Source of the DNA: Rosistilla carotiformis
GTDB lineage: Bacteria; Planctomycetota; Planctomycetia; Pirellulales; Pirellulaceae
DNA length: 64,000 nucleotides
Reading direction: 5' to 3'
NCBI RefSeq assembly: GCF_007753095.1
Contig: NZ_CP036348.1
Span: 6,177,411-6,241,410, forward strand
The translations under genes were made by a program, and so were the position numbers. Under the pieces are notes generated by a model that had not been told where the DNA came from, did no database searches, and saw only the letters and a list, made by a program, of their open reading frames with translations. The first letter of the stretch is position 1. Each line of letters opens with the position of its first letter. Of this stretch, positions 9,678 through 19,003 are shown piece after piece.

Positions 9678-10751
9678 CTACTCAGAGGACGCTCGTTGCG
9701 ACGAAAGCATTTCGGCAACAATCGGTTTGATCGCGGCGCTCGGTACTGCGTAGCTGCAGACCCGACCGGCCCGGGCGATATTGATCCCGATCACCCGTCC
9801 GCTGGTATCGATGACGGGCCCACCGCACTGATCTGGACCTAAAACGGTATCGTGCTGCAAAGCCAACTCAAAACCGGTTAAGCGACTATTGCGAGGTCCG
9901 TTGACCCGCGTGTCGTCCTGCGATTCGGAAAACGACGCCAGTTCGCGAATCTCAGCACTCAGTTCAAACTCGTCGTCGACGCCTTCGCGACGAACCGTCA
10001 GCGCCACCGAATCGCCTGGATACAGGGCCCGCAATTCATCGGTGACCTGCTTTTGCGTCGCCATCGCGGCTCCATCCACCTTGGTGATCAAGTCGCCGAT
10101 CTCGATCCCCGCGTCATCGGCACCGCTCCCCGGGACGATGTTGACCACCCGAGCCCCTTCGGTATCGGTCTGCAACATGACTCCCAACAAGCCACGATCC
10201 AGAACCTCACGCGACGCAACGCTAACCACACCGATCCCCACCGGATCCCCTTGGCGGCCTACGCTGAAAAGAAAACTACCTACCGCTGGTTCCTGTTCGC
10301 TCCACGCGATGGGGAGCAACCCGGCGACATCGACTTTCAGTAACACCAGGTCCACCGAACGCCGCTGCGCGACGCGCTTCGCAGAGACGATCCGGTCGTC
10401 GGCCAACCGCACCCGCAGTTCCCCAGACGCCTTGAGCTCACTCGCCTTACTGATCAGGTATCCATCGGCAGAGACAACCGTCCCCAACGCAACTCGTTCG
10501 TTTTCCAGAAGAACCTCGACCGTGCTGGAACCCGCCTCGGCGGCCAGCGGTTGCATCAACAGGGTCATCGCCGCGTTGTCGCGACGCGCCGCAACGCGAC
10601 GCTGCATCCTGTCGCGTAGATAGCCAGGCAGCAGTGTTTCGGATGGAAACTGCTCGCGCACCGCTGGCTGTGCCGTGGCAGACTGGGGTGGATATGCGAC
10701 GCTGGCAGCGAAAACCAGTAAGAAACCGCCAACTAAATTTGATCGCGTCAT
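9678..10751 (-). CDS. Degenerate trypsin/HtrA-like protein with inserted PDZ domain
   Basis: 357 residues from ATG 10749-10751, which starts a clear signal peptide (MTRSNLVGGFLLVFAASVAY...ATAQ). Residues 75-180 resemble the first barrel of HtrA (DGYLISKASELK, SVDLVLLKVD). Residues about 183-265 form a PDZ domain (GLLGVMLQTD, GADDAGIEIGDLITKVDG). A second-barrel segment GPDQCGGPVIDTSGRVIGIN (305-324) then follows. The His position is Ser104 and the nucleophile position is Cys309; only Asp134 is kept. The PDZ therefore sits between the two half-barrels rather than after them. The gene begins downstream of an intact protease gene (frames touch near 10814) and is probably co-transcribed. Proteolysis is doubtful; substrate binding or regulation of its neighbour is inference. 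Confidence 0.75.
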   Translation of the reverse strand: MTRSNLVGGFLLVFAASVAYPPQSATAQPAVREQFPSETLLPGYLRDRMQRRVAARRDNAAMTLLMQPLAAEAGSSTVEVLLENERVALGTVVSADGYLISKASELKASGELRVRLADDRIVSAKRVAQRRSVDLVLLKVDVAGLLPIAWSEQEPAVGSFLFSVGRQGDPVGIGVVSVASREVLDRGLLGVMLQTDTEGARVVNIVPGSGADDAGIEIGDLITKVDGAAMATQKQVTDELRALYPGDSVALTVRREGVDDEFELSAEIRELASFSESQDDTRVNGPRNSRLTGFELALQHDTVLGPDQCGGPVIDTSGRVIGINIARAGRVCSYAVPSAAIKPIVAEMLSSQRASSE

Positions 10752-10813
10752 GGCCAGCCGTGCACCTTCACCAACGTGTGTTGAAAACTTCCGAACGAAA
10801 AGGTCCGCAGAGG

Positions 10814-11851
10814 TCAAGAATTCGGATCGCGACCGACCACCAAGATCATCCGCTTACGAACCCCATCACGCTCCAACACGATCTGGACATGTTCCCCAGG
10901 CATCGTTCCGGCAACCGCCGATTTTAACGATTCGAAGTCAGCGATCGTGACTTCGCCAAAAGTCATAATGACGTCCCCGGGAAGAATACCCGCTTCGGCC
11001 GCGGGAGAACCTTGGCCAACGACCTCGATCACCGCCCGTTCATCCAGTTTCCGACCTTGCACGCCAATCCGAGGACGAAAACCGGGGAGATGCCCCCACA
11101 GCTCCCCCCGCGCCAAACGCGTCCAATGTTCGTCGTAGTGATCGATCGGCACGTGCAAATTGTCAGTCACATCATTGCCGATTCGACTGTGAACACCGAT
11201 CAATTTGCCATTTAAATCGAATAATGGCCCCCCGCTATCTCCGCCAATCAACGCGCAGTCGGTGACCAATGACGTCTCGCGTTTGACCAACACCCGACCA
11301 ATTCGGATCACGGCACCACGATCGGGTTCGTATCCACCAGGATGCCCCACTGCGATGCACCAGGTACCGGGAGTCACGCCGCTGGACGACCCCAGCGTGG
11401 CGAAAGGCCAGCCCTCGTCGGGAACCGGATCGTCGATCTTGATCAGCCCCGCATCGACATGGCGGTTCATCCCCAACGTGGTCCCATGGACTTGTCGACC
11501 ATCACTGAGCGTCATCAAAGCTTGTTGCCCCGGACGCATCGCCACGTGGGCTGCGGTCAACACGTAGCCATCGGATGTAATCACCACGCCACTGCCTTGA
11601 GCGTAACCGATCTGGACGCTGACGGTGCATTTGGCAACGCGCTGAGAAACGATCTGCTGCTGATGCTCCAACGCCCTCAGTTCCGCTAACGAATGCGGGG
11701 CCTCCCCTCGCAACACGCCGACCAACGCCGAAGGTGCCGAAACAAAAGTAAGCCCTGATGGCTTTTGCTGAGCCGAAGCCGGATATGCCGAAATGCTCAC
11801 GGCGAATGCCAGCAAGCCGCACTGAATGCGAACAAGAGATCGAGAAATCAT
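10814..11851 (-). CDS. Exported HtrA/DegP-like serine protease with one PDZ domain
   Basis: 345 residues from ATG 11849-11851 with a signal peptide ending near SAYPASAQQ. The trypsin-like domain carries a complete triad: TAAHV (His102), DAGLIKID (Asp133) and IGGDSGGPLFD (Ser206). A single PDZ domain occupies about 260-340 (GSPAAEAGILPGDVIMTFGE). It should act in the periplasm-like space on misfolded or specific proteins. It is the first gene of a two-gene unit whose second member has lost the catalytic His and Ser. The presence of only one PDZ and the modest length fit DegS-like or planctomycete trypsin-PDZ proteins rather than DegP. Confidence 0.88.
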   Translation of the reverse strand: MISRSLVRIQCGLLAFAVSISAYPASAQQKPSGLTFVSAPSALVGVLRGEAPHSLAELRALEHQQQIVSQRVAKCTVSVQIGYAQGSGVVITSDGYVLTAAHVAMRPGQQALMTLSDGRQVHGTTLGMNRHVDAGLIKIDDPVPDEGWPFATLGSSSGVTPGTWCIAVGHPGGYEPDRGAVIRIGRVLVKRETSLVTDCALIGGDSGGPLFDLNGKLIGVHSRIGNDVTDNLHVPIDHYDEHWTRLARGELWGHLPGFRPRIGVQGRKLDERAVIEVVGQGSPAAEAGILPGDVIMTFGEVTIADFESLKSAVAGTMPGEHVQIVLERDGVRKRMILVVGRDPNS

Positions 11852-12037
11852 CTATTGTCCAAAGCGTATGAGGAAAAGATTCGAATGCGCCACCCCGTTC
11901 TGGTTTCGTCCATTGTAGACTCTCCGATGCGTTGTGGGCCAATTCGCCCCAGCGTTGCACCACAAATGTTCGCCTAATAAAACTGAACCTAACACCCTTC
12001 TAACCCGCATTTCTGCCGATCGATACCGCAGGGGAGC

Positions 12038-12952
12038 ATGGAATCTTTGGAAAATTCAAAAAAATCGGCCCTTATATTTGGTTGTGGATACTTGGGTAAA
12101 CCAGTCGCCCGCCGGTTGTTACAGCAGGGTTGGCATGTGTTTGCGATGACGCGCCGCCAAGAATCGGCGACGGTATTGAAGTCGGCCGGAATCACCCCCA
12201 TTGTTGCCGATTGGACCCGACCCAGCACACTAACCGATTTACCGGTTTGCGACCGTATCCTCGTTGCCGTTGGCTGGGACCGCAGCAGCGGCCAATCCCA
12301 ATACGACGTCTACGTCGGTGGGTTGCGAAATGCACTGAAGGCAACAAACCCCGAAGCAAATCTCGTTTACGTCAGTTCCACGGGCGTGTATCACCAAACC
12401 GGGGGCATCTGGGTCGACGAATCCTCACCCTGCCGACCGAGCATCGGATCGGGGGGGTGGGCTCATTTGCAAGCCGAAGAGACGCTGAGGCAACAACGCC
12501 CCGCTTCACCATGGACGGTGCTGCGTATGGCGGGAATCTACGGCCCCGACCGCGTCCCCCGTGGGAAAGATATCCTGTCGGGTCTCCCGCTCGCGGCCCC
12601 GACAGCGGGCTATCTCAATCTGATCCATGTCGAGGACGCCGCAAACGCCGTGATCGCCGCATGGGAAACGAACTGTTCCGAGAGAAAAACCTACGTGATC
12701 TCCGACGGCCATCCCGTCATTCGACAAACGTATTACGAGGAGATCGCCCGCGTGCTGGGTCGCCCCGCGCCAAGCTTCGAGTCGGCCCCCCCCACAGCGA
12801 TGGCAAGTCGCCGGGCAACGACAAGCAAACGGATCTGGAACGCGCGCATGCGACGCGACCTCTGCCCCCAGCTGGCATTTCCCGATTACCGAGCTGGCCT
12901 GCGCGACGTGCTTCGCGAGACGCGCACGACCATCAGGCCGGCGCCGCGGTAA
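12038..12952 (+). CDS. NAD(P)-dependent epimerase/dehydratase-like SDR
   Basis: 304 residues from ATG 12038. It is an extended/atypical short-chain dehydrogenase: the Rossmann motif reads IFGCGYLGKPVARRLL near the N terminus, VYVSSTGVYH supplies the S/T and Y positions, and GIYGPDR and LNLIHVEDAANAV follow. The motif GCGYLG and overall length match the YeeZ-like group of NAD-dependent epimerase/dehydratases, whose substrates are unknown. The usual YxxxK lysine is not evident after the Tyr, so catalysis is uncertain. Its 3' end overlaps the convergent aminotransferase gene by 20 bases. Confidence 0.78.
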   Translation: MESLENSKKSALIFGCGYLGKPVARRLLQQGWHVFAMTRRQESATVLKSAGITPIVADWTRPSTLTDLPVCDRILVAVGWDRSSGQSQYDVYVGGLRNALKATNPEANLVYVSSTGVYHQTGGIWVDESSPCRPSIGSGGWAHLQAEETLRQQRPASPWTVLRMAGIYGPDRVPRGKDILSGLPLAAPTAGYLNLIHVEDAANAVIAAWETNCSERKTYVISDGHPVIRQTYYEEIARVLGRPAPSFESAPPTAMASRRATTSKRIWNARMRRDLCPQLAFPDYRAGLRDVLRETRTTIRPAPR

Positions 12953-13748
12953 ACGCTGAAAACGCTTCGAGAAGCTGCTGGTAGATCGGACCGCGGCGAT
13001 GATTGCCGAACCAGATCCCCGGCCCCGTCCCCGTCAAGAGAATCTCATCAGCGTCCTCGAACATCGATGCGGAAAGCGGCTGCTCTCGCCAAGGAATCCC
13101 CGCAGCCTTGGCCAGCTGCCGAACGACCGATAACGTGACTCCCGGCAGCACACGTTCCGACGGCGCCCCATAAATGCAACCCTCTTGAACCAATAGAAGG
13201 TTTGCCGATGCCGTCTCCGTCAGCGAACCATCGGCGTCCAAGAGCACCGCCGTCCCTGCGGGATCGATCCGCCGGGCCTGCTGGGCGGCAAGATAATAAT
13301 GAATCCGACTGCGATGCTTCACTTGTCGCGGAACCGTTTCAGCAGCGGGCTGAACGACCGACGTGAGCACCAAACGCTCCCCCTCGCGTTGCAATCGCGA
13401 AATCCGAGCGAAGTCCAACGGCACTAAGTGCGCGAGCACCGTAGGCGCACGTCGCTGCAAATCCCCCGGCGTGACCAGCAAGGTGATGCCTGTATCGACG
13501 GATAGCGCATTCCGCTGCAGCAATTCACCGATCACATCCGGCAACCGAACAATGGCTTCCGAAACATCGATGGAAAGCGTCGCAGCCGAGCGCTGCAACC
13601 GTTGCAGATATTCATCGAGCAGAAAGACACGCTGCCCGTAGGTTCGCAAACGTTCGACCGCACAAACCCCCTGGAACAAACCAAGGTCATCGAGGGGCAG
13701 GACGATTTCGCCGTCGAACCATTCACCGCAACGATACCAAATCGACAT
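12933..13748 (-). CDS. PLP-dependent class IV aminotransferase
   Basis: 271 residues. Fold-type IV PLP enzymes include branched-chain and D-amino-acid aminotransferases and 4-amino-4-deoxychorismate lyase. Diagnostic parts are GLFQGVCAVERLRTY near the N terminus, VKHRSRIHYYLAAQQA (the PLP lysine Lys151), the glutamate block DGSLTETASANLLLV and RVLPGVTLSVV. TETASAN differs from the commoner TEGSTSN, and GTGPGIW replaces the usual GTA/TVREL, so substrate choice among the family members is open. It lies downstream of adk in the same direction with a 62-base gap, so it may be the distal gene of the ribosomal-secY-adk unit. Confidence 0.82.
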   Translation of the reverse strand: MSIWYRCGEWFDGEIVLPLDDLGLFQGVCAVERLRTYGQRVFLLDEYLQRLQRSAATLSIDVSEAIVRLPDVIGELLQRNALSVDTGITLLVTPGDLQRRAPTVLAHLVPLDFARISRLQREGERLVLTSVVQPAAETVPRQVKHRSRIHYYLAAQQARRIDPAGTAVLLDADGSLTETASANLLLVQEGCIYGAPSERVLPGVTLSVVRQLAKAAGIPWREQPLSASMFEDADEILLTGTGPGIWFGNHRRGPIYQQLLEAFSAFTAAPA

Positions 13749-13810
13749 ATCGCTTCATCTCTCTTCCAAACCAGCCGATCTGCGCACGCCGTCGACCTTC
13801 CGCGAAAGGA

Positions 13811-14383
13811 TCACCCCATCCGCGCACGAACACGATCAAGAATCTGATCGAACACAGCCGTGGGATGCTGACAACCGTCGATTCTTTCGACCAATCCGCG
13901 CTGCGCGTAGAAATCTAATAACGGCGAAGTTTGTCGATGGTATACCCGCAACCGCTGCTGAATCGTTTCCGCGTTGTCATCCGCACGCTTCTCGATCTCC
14001 GCACGTTTCAGCAGACGCTGGACCAACGCGTCCTCGTCGACATCCAGATTCAACACCATCGAAATCCGATCGTCTCTGCTAGCCAATTGCTCGCCAAGCA
14101 GTTGTGCCTGCAGCAATGTCCGTGGAAAGCCGTCGAACATACAACCGGAATTGCATTGTTCACGTCGCAGGAACTCTTCGACAATGCGAACAACCAAAAA
14201 ATCAGGAGCCAAACGCCCCATATCGATATACGATGCCACCAATCGACCGAGCGATGATCGTTCGGAGCGAATCTCTCGCAGCATATCCCCCGTAGAAAGA
14301 TGAGGGACAGAGAGATGATCGACCAATTGCTTACACTGAGTCCCTTTACCAGCACCCGGAGGCCCAATGAAAATGATTCGCAT
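13811..14383 (-). CDS. adk: Adenylate kinase (short form)
   Basis: Interconverts ATP + AMP and 2 ADP. The 190 residues begin with the P-loop GPPGAGKGTQ (residues 8-17), followed by LSTGDMLRE, the AMP-binding FDGFPRT and KRADDNAETIQQRL. The length and sequence between VLNLDVDE and RADDN show the short LID form without zinc cysteines. It follows secY by 60 bases, the classical secY-adk order of the spc operon. The methionine aminopeptidase and infA genes that usually come next are not here. Confidence 0.96.
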   Translation of the reverse strand: MRIIFIGPPGAGKGTQCKQLVDHLSVPHLSTGDMLREIRSERSSLGRLVASYIDMGRLAPDFLVVRIVEEFLRREQCNSGCMFDGFPRTLLQAQLLGEQLASRDDRISMVLNLDVDEDALVQRLLKRAEIEKRADDNAETIQQRLRVYHRQTSPLLDFYAQRGLVERIDGCQHPTAVFDQILDRVRARMG

Positions 14384-14443
14384 TGGACAGCTCCGTTGAA
14401 AGCAAGCAAACGGTTTTGGTTGTCGATACTTGGACGGTAACGA

Positions 14444-15820
14444 TTAGCCTTCCAAAAGGCCGCGGTAGTTACGCATCACCAGATGGCTATCGATCTTTTG
14501 AATCAGGTCGAACGCGACGCTAACCGCAATCAACAAACCGGTACCGCCGTAGAAACCCGCGATTGAATAGGAGACGCCCAGCGATCCGTAAACGATCGTT
14601 GGAACAATCGCGACGATCGCCAAAAACGCAGCACCGACATACGTGATCCGGACCATGACCTTCTCCAGATAATCCGCAGTCCGTTTACCGGGCCGATAGC
14701 CTGGAATGAACGTTCCGTGGTCCTTCAACTGATCGGACATCTCCTTCGGATTGAAAGTGATGGCCGTCCAGAAGTAGCAGAAGAAGAAAATCAGCGCCAC
14801 ATACATCATGTTGTAAACAAACGAGGTCCCGCTGCTCATGATCGATCCAAAACCGTTCAGGGCCGAGAACATGAACGTCCCGGGAGTGAACGACTTCGAA
14901 AGAAACTGCAACATAACACCTGGGATCATCAACAAGCTGCTGGCGAAAATGATCGGCATCACACCCGCTTGATTGATCCGCAGGGGAAGGAACTGACGGT
15001 TGCCACCGTAAACACGACGACCCCGTGTGAACTTCGCACTTTGAGTCGGAATCCGTCGCTGGCCCAGCGTGATAAACACCACGCCAAACACCACCGCGAC
15101 AAAGAGCACAATCAATATGATTAACGTCTCAATGCCGACCGTTCCCTTGGAAAGCCCAACCAATTCGGTCTTCATGTTCTGAATCAGGTCGAACAAAGCA
15201 CCTGGCATTTGAGCCAAAATACCAGCCATAATCAACAAACTGATACCATTACCGATACCGTATTCGTCGATCTGCTCACCCAACCACATCAAGAAGATCG
15301 TACCGCAGGTCATGATCAAAACCGCAGTGATCTGCCAGCCCCAAAACAGCGTGTTGCTATCGGCGCCAAAGAAGTTCGGGTTAACTTTACTCGCCTCGCC
15401 TTCGCCGCCGGCCATCAACCAAAACTTCAGATACATGTAGCTTTGGATCAGGCACAACACGACCGTCAGGTAACGGGTGTATTCGTTGATCTTCTTGCGG
15501 CCGGCTTCGCCCTCTTTCTTCAGCTCTTCGATGGGAGCCCAAACGCTACCGAGCAACTGAAAGATGATCGATGCGGAAATGTAGGGCATAATCCCCAAAC
15601 CGAAAATCGTCGCCTGGCGGAGATCGCTCGCAGCAAACAAGCTGACCTTCTCAAAGAACTGCGACGCGGTGTCCTCACCGGCCGAAGGCGCCAGATTCTG
15701 GTTCATCATCGGCAACGAGATGTGGAACCCGATACGATAGATCGCAAGCAGTCCCAGCGTCAGAAGAATTTTATTACGAAGCTCAGGGATCGTAAAAACG
15801 ACGCGTAATTTTTCCAGCAT
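14444..15820 (-). CDS. secY: Protein translocase subunit SecY
   Basis: 458 residues. SecY is the channel of the Sec translocon. About ten hydrophobic segments are visible, starting with ILLTLGLLAIYRIGFHISLP. The plug/TM2 region (GLGIMPYISASIIFQLL) and cytoplasmic loop signatures (GQRRIPTQSAKFTRGRR and PKEMSDQLKDHGTFIPGYRPG) are clear. Start ATG 15818-15820. It sits between rplO and adk, with an unusual 217-base gap on the rplO side. Confidence 0.97.
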   Translation of the reverse strand: MLEKLRVVFTIPELRNKILLTLGLLAIYRIGFHISLPMMNQNLAPSAGEDTASQFFEKVSLFAASDLRQATIFGLGIMPYISASIIFQLLGSVWAPIEELKKEGEAGRKKINEYTRYLTVVLCLIQSYMYLKFWLMAGGEGEASKVNPNFFGADSNTLFWGWQITAVLIMTCGTIFLMWLGEQIDEYGIGNGISLLIMAGILAQMPGALFDLIQNMKTELVGLSKGTVGIETLIILIVLFVAVVFGVVFITLGQRRIPTQSAKFTRGRRVYGGNRQFLPLRINQAGVMPIIFASSLLMIPGVMLQFLSKSFTPGTFMFSALNGFGSIMSSGTSFVYNMMYVALIFFFCYFWTAITFNPKEMSDQLKDHGTFIPGYRPGKRTADYLEKVMVRITYVGAAFLAIVAIVPTIVYGSLGVSYSIAGFYGGTGLLIAVSVAFDLIQKIDSHLVMRNYRGLLEG

Positions 15821-16037
15821 GGTCTAATCCGTTCCTTGGCCCACGCCACCGGTGTTCCTCGCTAGAGGAACTCTGTCAGATGCTTGAGCTTCGTAATTTT
15901 AAGATTCGTTTGCGACAAGCGTCTGACATGTATGAGACTGCTGAAAGACGTTTGTCCTATCGTCAATGGACAAAAAACAGTCGGGGCATCGCCCATTTTA
16001 TGAAATGCCGCTTCGAGAATTATCCCGAAGAATCGCA

Positions 16038-16550
16038 CTACTTGTGAGCTCGTGGAACTTCACCCGACTTCAACAATTCAGCGCGTTCCTTAGGAAGACG
16101 CTTCGGCGACAGGATGGTGACTTCACCACCGGCAGCTTGAATCTTTTCCACAGCGCTCTTACTGAAGCGATGTGCGGAAACCTTCAGCTTCTTCGTCAGT
16201 TCGCCGTTTCCGAGGATCTTCAGCTCGTCGAAGATACCTGTAAGAACGCGAGTCGAGGTCAGCACTTCTGGAGTGATCTCCATGCCGTCATCACACAGCG
16301 CTTCCAAATCCTGCACGTTCATCACCTTAACAACCGGCGCGAATGCATTGTTGAAGCCACGCTTTGGAATACGGCGGAACAACGGCATCGTACCGCCCTG
16401 GAAGCTTGGCTTGCGGCTGTAACCGCTGCGGCTCTTATGGCCTTTATGCCCTCGTCCAGCGGTCTTGCCATGCCCCGAACCGGGACCGCGGCCGATGCGC
16501 TTCCGTTTGCGATTCTTGGTAATGCCGGTGTTGACGTCGTGAAGTTTCAT
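16038..16550 (-). CDS. rplO: 50S ribosomal protein L15
   Basis: 170 residues. L15 binds 23S rRNA late in 50S assembly. The N terminus [22 protein letters not shown] and the Gly/Lys-rich [20 protein letters not shown] block are characteristic, as is [17 protein letters not shown]. It lies directly after rpsE (48 bases), with no rpmD between them, and slightly exceeds the usual length at its C terminus. Confidence 0.96.
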   Translation of the reverse strand: MKLHDVNTGITKNRKRKRIGRGPGSGHGKTAGRGHKGHKSRSGYSRKPSFQGGTMPLFRRIPKRGFNNAFAPVVKVMNVQDLEALCDDGMEITPEVLTSTRVLTGIFDELKILGNGELTKKLKVSAHRFSKSAVEKIQAAGGEVTILSPKRLPKERAELLKSGEVPRAHK

Positions 16551-16598
16551 ATCGTGTGCTCTGATTTGGAGAACAATTGAACCAATTGTTCAGTCGAT

Positions 16599-17087
16599 CT
16601 AATTGTCTAGCTCAACGCCACGCAATGCCGCGATCGTTTCTCGCGTTCGCAATTTGCCGAGTGCGTCGATGGTTGCTTTCACAAGAGTTACAGGATTGTT
16701 CGTTCCGTAGCTCTTGGTCAAAATATCGTGAATACCTGCCGATTCGCAGACAGCGCGGACTGCTTGTCCCGCGATGATACCGGTACCAGCACCCGCGGGC
16801 ATCAACAGCACCTTCGCAGCGCCGAACTTACCCCAAACCTGATGCGGGATACTTCCAGCGATCAACGGGACTGCAACCATGTCGCGTGTGGCTTGCTTCG
16901 TGGCCTTCTGCACGCTTGGTGGAACTTCGTTAGCTTTTCCGTAGCCCCAGCCAACCTTGCCCTTGCCGTCGCCGACGACAACCATCGCAGCGAAGCTAAA
17001 ACGACGACCACCTTTTACAACGGCCGCACATCGTTTGATCTTTACCACGCGATCTAACAGATCGCCTTGTCCAGAATTGTCAGACAC
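16599..17087 (-). CDS. rpsE: 30S ribosomal protein S5
   Basis: S5 takes part in decoding fidelity. [39 protein letters not shown] and [16 protein letters not shown] are unmistakable. No ATG is available. A GTG at 17085-17087 with AAGAGA upstream gives 162 residues and is preferred; a TTG at 17157-17159, only 12 bases after rplR, would add 24 residues. Confidence 0.93.
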   Translation of the reverse strand: MSDNSGQGDLLDRVVKIKRCAAVVKGGRRFSFAAMVVVGDGKGKVGWGYGKANEVPPSVQKATKQATRDMVAVPLIAGSIPHQVWGKFGAAKVLLMPAGAGTGIIAGQAVRAVCESAGIHDILTKSYGTNNPVTLVKATIDALGKLRTRETIAALRGVELDN

Positions 17088-17171
17088 CAGTTCGTTCTCT
17101 TCGGTGATTGATTGCGATGGTGCTTTGTTCGCTCTGATGGCAACTGCCACGAGATGCAATCCAAAGCGAAA

Positions 17172-17540
17172 TTAAAATTCAAGTCCTGCTTCGCGTGCCG
17201 CATCAGCGAATGCTTTAACGCGACCATGATACTTGCAGTGACCGCGATCCAACTTGACCCGCTTGATTCCTGCAGCAACGGCGCGTTCGGCGACGGCTTT
17301 GCCGATCGCTGCGGCCGCGTCACAATTACCGCCAAACTTTACGGCGTCTCGCAGGGACTTGTCCTTCGTGCTTGCACTCGCCAGCGTTTTGCCGTTGATA
17401 TCATCGACCAACTGGCAGCTGAAATGGCTCAGCGAACGATTCACGCACAAACGCGGGTGATCCGCCGAACCACGCAACTTGTTACGGACGTGAAACCGAC
17501 GTCGTTGGCGATTTTTGTCTTGCTTCTTGTTCTTATCCAC
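17172..17540 (-). CDS. rplR: 50S ribosomal protein L18
   Basis: 122 residues from a GTG start at 17538-17540. L18 binds 5S r[23 protein letters not shown] and [14 protein letters not shown] in the N-terminal half, and [20 protein letters not shown] near the C terminus, identify it. It lies between rplF and rpsE as in other spc operons. Confidence 0.95.
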   Translation of the reverse strand: MDKNKKQDKNRQRRRFHVRNKLRGSADHPRLCVNRSLSHFSCQLVDDINGKTLASASTKDKSLRDAVKFGGNCDAAAAIGKAVAERAVAAGIKRVKLDRGHCKYHGRVKAFADAAREAGLEF

Positions 17541-17593
17541 AACTCATTTCCTGCCAAAGCCCCAGCAATCGGTCCGGGGTGATGATATCGTTG

Positions 17594-17613
17594 CCCCTGG
17601 ATTTTGCCAGGGG
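17594..17613. other. Intergenic hairpin between rplF and rplR
   Basis: CCCCTGG (17594-17600) and CCAGGGG (17607-17613) form a perfect 7-bp stem with a 6-base loop, about 40 bases after the rplF stop on the transcribed strand. No T tract follows, so it looks like an mRNA stability or processing element rather than a full terminator. Confidence 0.45.
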
Positions 17614-17654
17614 AATATGTGTTTGGTTCGCCTTGCTCGGGGCACGCTTTGCCG

Positions 17655-18194
17655 CTACTTAGCCGACGCCTTACCAGCCTTCAGCTTGACTTGCTCACCA
17701 GAATAACGAATTCCCTTGCCCTTGTAAGGCTCTGGCTTTCGCAGGGATCGCAATTCCGCAGCAAATTGACTTACCTGTTGCTTATCGCAACCGGTAATCG
17801 TCACGTGCGTCGTGTCAGGACAAACGACGGTCAATCCTTCAGGGATCTTACGCACCAATTCGTTTGCGAAACCGACTCGCATCTGAATCTCACCATTCTG
17901 AACCGATGCGACGTAACCGACACCGACGATATCGAGCTTCTTTTCGTAGCCCTGAGTCACGCCGACGATCATGTTCTGAATCACCGCACGCGTCAGCCCG
18001 TGAAACGAGCGACTCTCGCGGTCATCATTAAAGCGACTGACGGTAACCTGTCCGTCGTCGACCTTCACTTCAACCTCCGAGCGATGCTCGAACGTCAACT
18101 TGCCTTTCGGGCCTTCAACAGTGATCAGCTTGCCGTCGAGCGAAACTTTTACGCCGCTGACGATAGATACTGGTTTTTTTCCAACTCGGGACAT
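17655..18194 (-). CDS. rplF: 50S ribosomal protein L6
   Basis: 179 residues from ATG 18192-18194. L6 lies near the factor-binding site of the 50S subunit. MSRVGKKPVSIVSGVKV, TVEGPKGKL, the middle block GLTRAVIQNMIVGVTQGYEKKL and C-terminal RSLRKPEPYKGKGIRYSGE are diagnostic. Order rpsH-rplF-rplR is standard. Confidence 0.96.
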   Translation of the reverse strand: MSRVGKKPVSIVSGVKVSLDGKLITVEGPKGKLTFEHRSEVEVKVDDGQVTVSRFNDDRESRSFHGLTRAVIQNMIVGVTQGYEKKLDIVGVGYVASVQNGEIQMRVGFANELVRKIPEGLTVVCPDTTHVTITGCDKQQVSQFAAELRSLRKPEPYKGKGIRYSGEQVKLKAGKASAK

Positions 18195-18260
18195 GGTTCT
18201 GCTTGTTGGTTTGCTTGACAGATTGGACTGTCACAGTTCAATCGAAACAATACGTAAGGG

Positions 18261-18662
18261 CTAGGCGACTTCGCAAAGCACTTCGCCGCCAATACCTTGG
18301 CGACGCGCTTCGCGGTCACTAACCACGCCTTTGCTGGTGCTAATGATCGTAATGCCCATTCCACCAAGGATCGGTCGCAGCTCACGGCTTCGCACGTAGG
18401 TGCGTCGGCCAGGCTTACTGATCCGTGTGATGGATTGGATCAATTGTTCGCCATTGGGACCGTATTTCAGTTCCAAACGAATCAATTTGATAGGCAAGTC
18501 TTCGGAGTCGACTTCCTCCCAATCCCAAATAAAGCCTTCGCGTTTAAGCACATCGGCGATACCACGTTTCACGCGGCTGAGCGGGATATCGACATAAGGC
18601 CGTTCGACGCGCACAGCATTGCGGATGCGGGTGAGCATATCGGCGATTGGGTCAGTCATCAT
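18261..18662 (-). CDS. rpsH: 30S ribosomal protein S8
   Basis: S8 binds helix 21 of 16S rRNA and in enterobacteria represses spc translation. The protein begins MMTDPIADMLTRIRNAVR, so the start is one of two adjacent ATGs at 18660-18662 or 18657-18659 (133 or 132 residues), 16 bases after rpsN. SRITKPGRR-like RISKPGRRTYVR and C-terminal ISTSKGVVSDREARRQGIGG are typical. Confidence 0.95.
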   Translation of the reverse strand: MMTDPIADMLTRIRNAVRVERPYVDIPLSRVKRGIADVLKREGFIWDWEEVDSEDLPIKLIRLELKYGPNGEQLIQSITRISKPGRRTYVRSRELRPILGGMGITIISTSKGVVSDREARRQGIGGEVLCEVA

Positions 18663-18678
18663 GGTCTTGGAGTCCCCT

Positions 18679-18864
18679 TTACCAGCTGGCTTTCCGGACA
18701 CCCGGAATCAAGCCTTGATCAGCGTATTTGCGGAAACAGATGCGGCATAAGCCAAACTTGCGATACACGGCTCGAGGCCGCCCACACAGCTGACAACGGT
18801 TTTCGCGACGGGTTGAGAACTTAGGTTCCCTTTCCGCCTTTGCGATCTTCGATTTGCTGGCCAC
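18679..18864 (-). CDS. rpsN: 30S ribosomal protein S14, zinc-type
   Basis: 61 residues from a GTG start at 18862-18864. It is the short zinc-binding form (type Z): [10 protein letters not shown] and [17 protein letters not shown] give two CxxC pairs, with the C-terminal [10 protein letters not shown] invariant in S14. The open frame continues upstream, but the extra residues are not S14-like and the family length is about 61. Confidence 0.95.
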   Translation of the reverse strand: MASKSKIAKAEREPKFSTRRENRCQLCGRPRAVYRKFGLCRICFRKYADQGLIPGVRKASW

Positions 18865-19003
18865 TTGGTGGATACCTGTGGAAAAACTGGGTGAAATATT
18901 GTGTCGTGCATTACGTTGCACAACGTTTGTATGGATAACCGCCTTTGGCGAGGCGGCATTCTAGCGTTCACAATTCATCGCTGACAAGCGGTTGAACTAC
19001 GAC

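Noticed and set aside
16599-17159. TTG start of rpsE giving 24 extra N-terminal residues
   Set aside because: There is no ribosome binding site before it and the extra residues are not S5-like; kept only as an alternative to the GTG at 17087.
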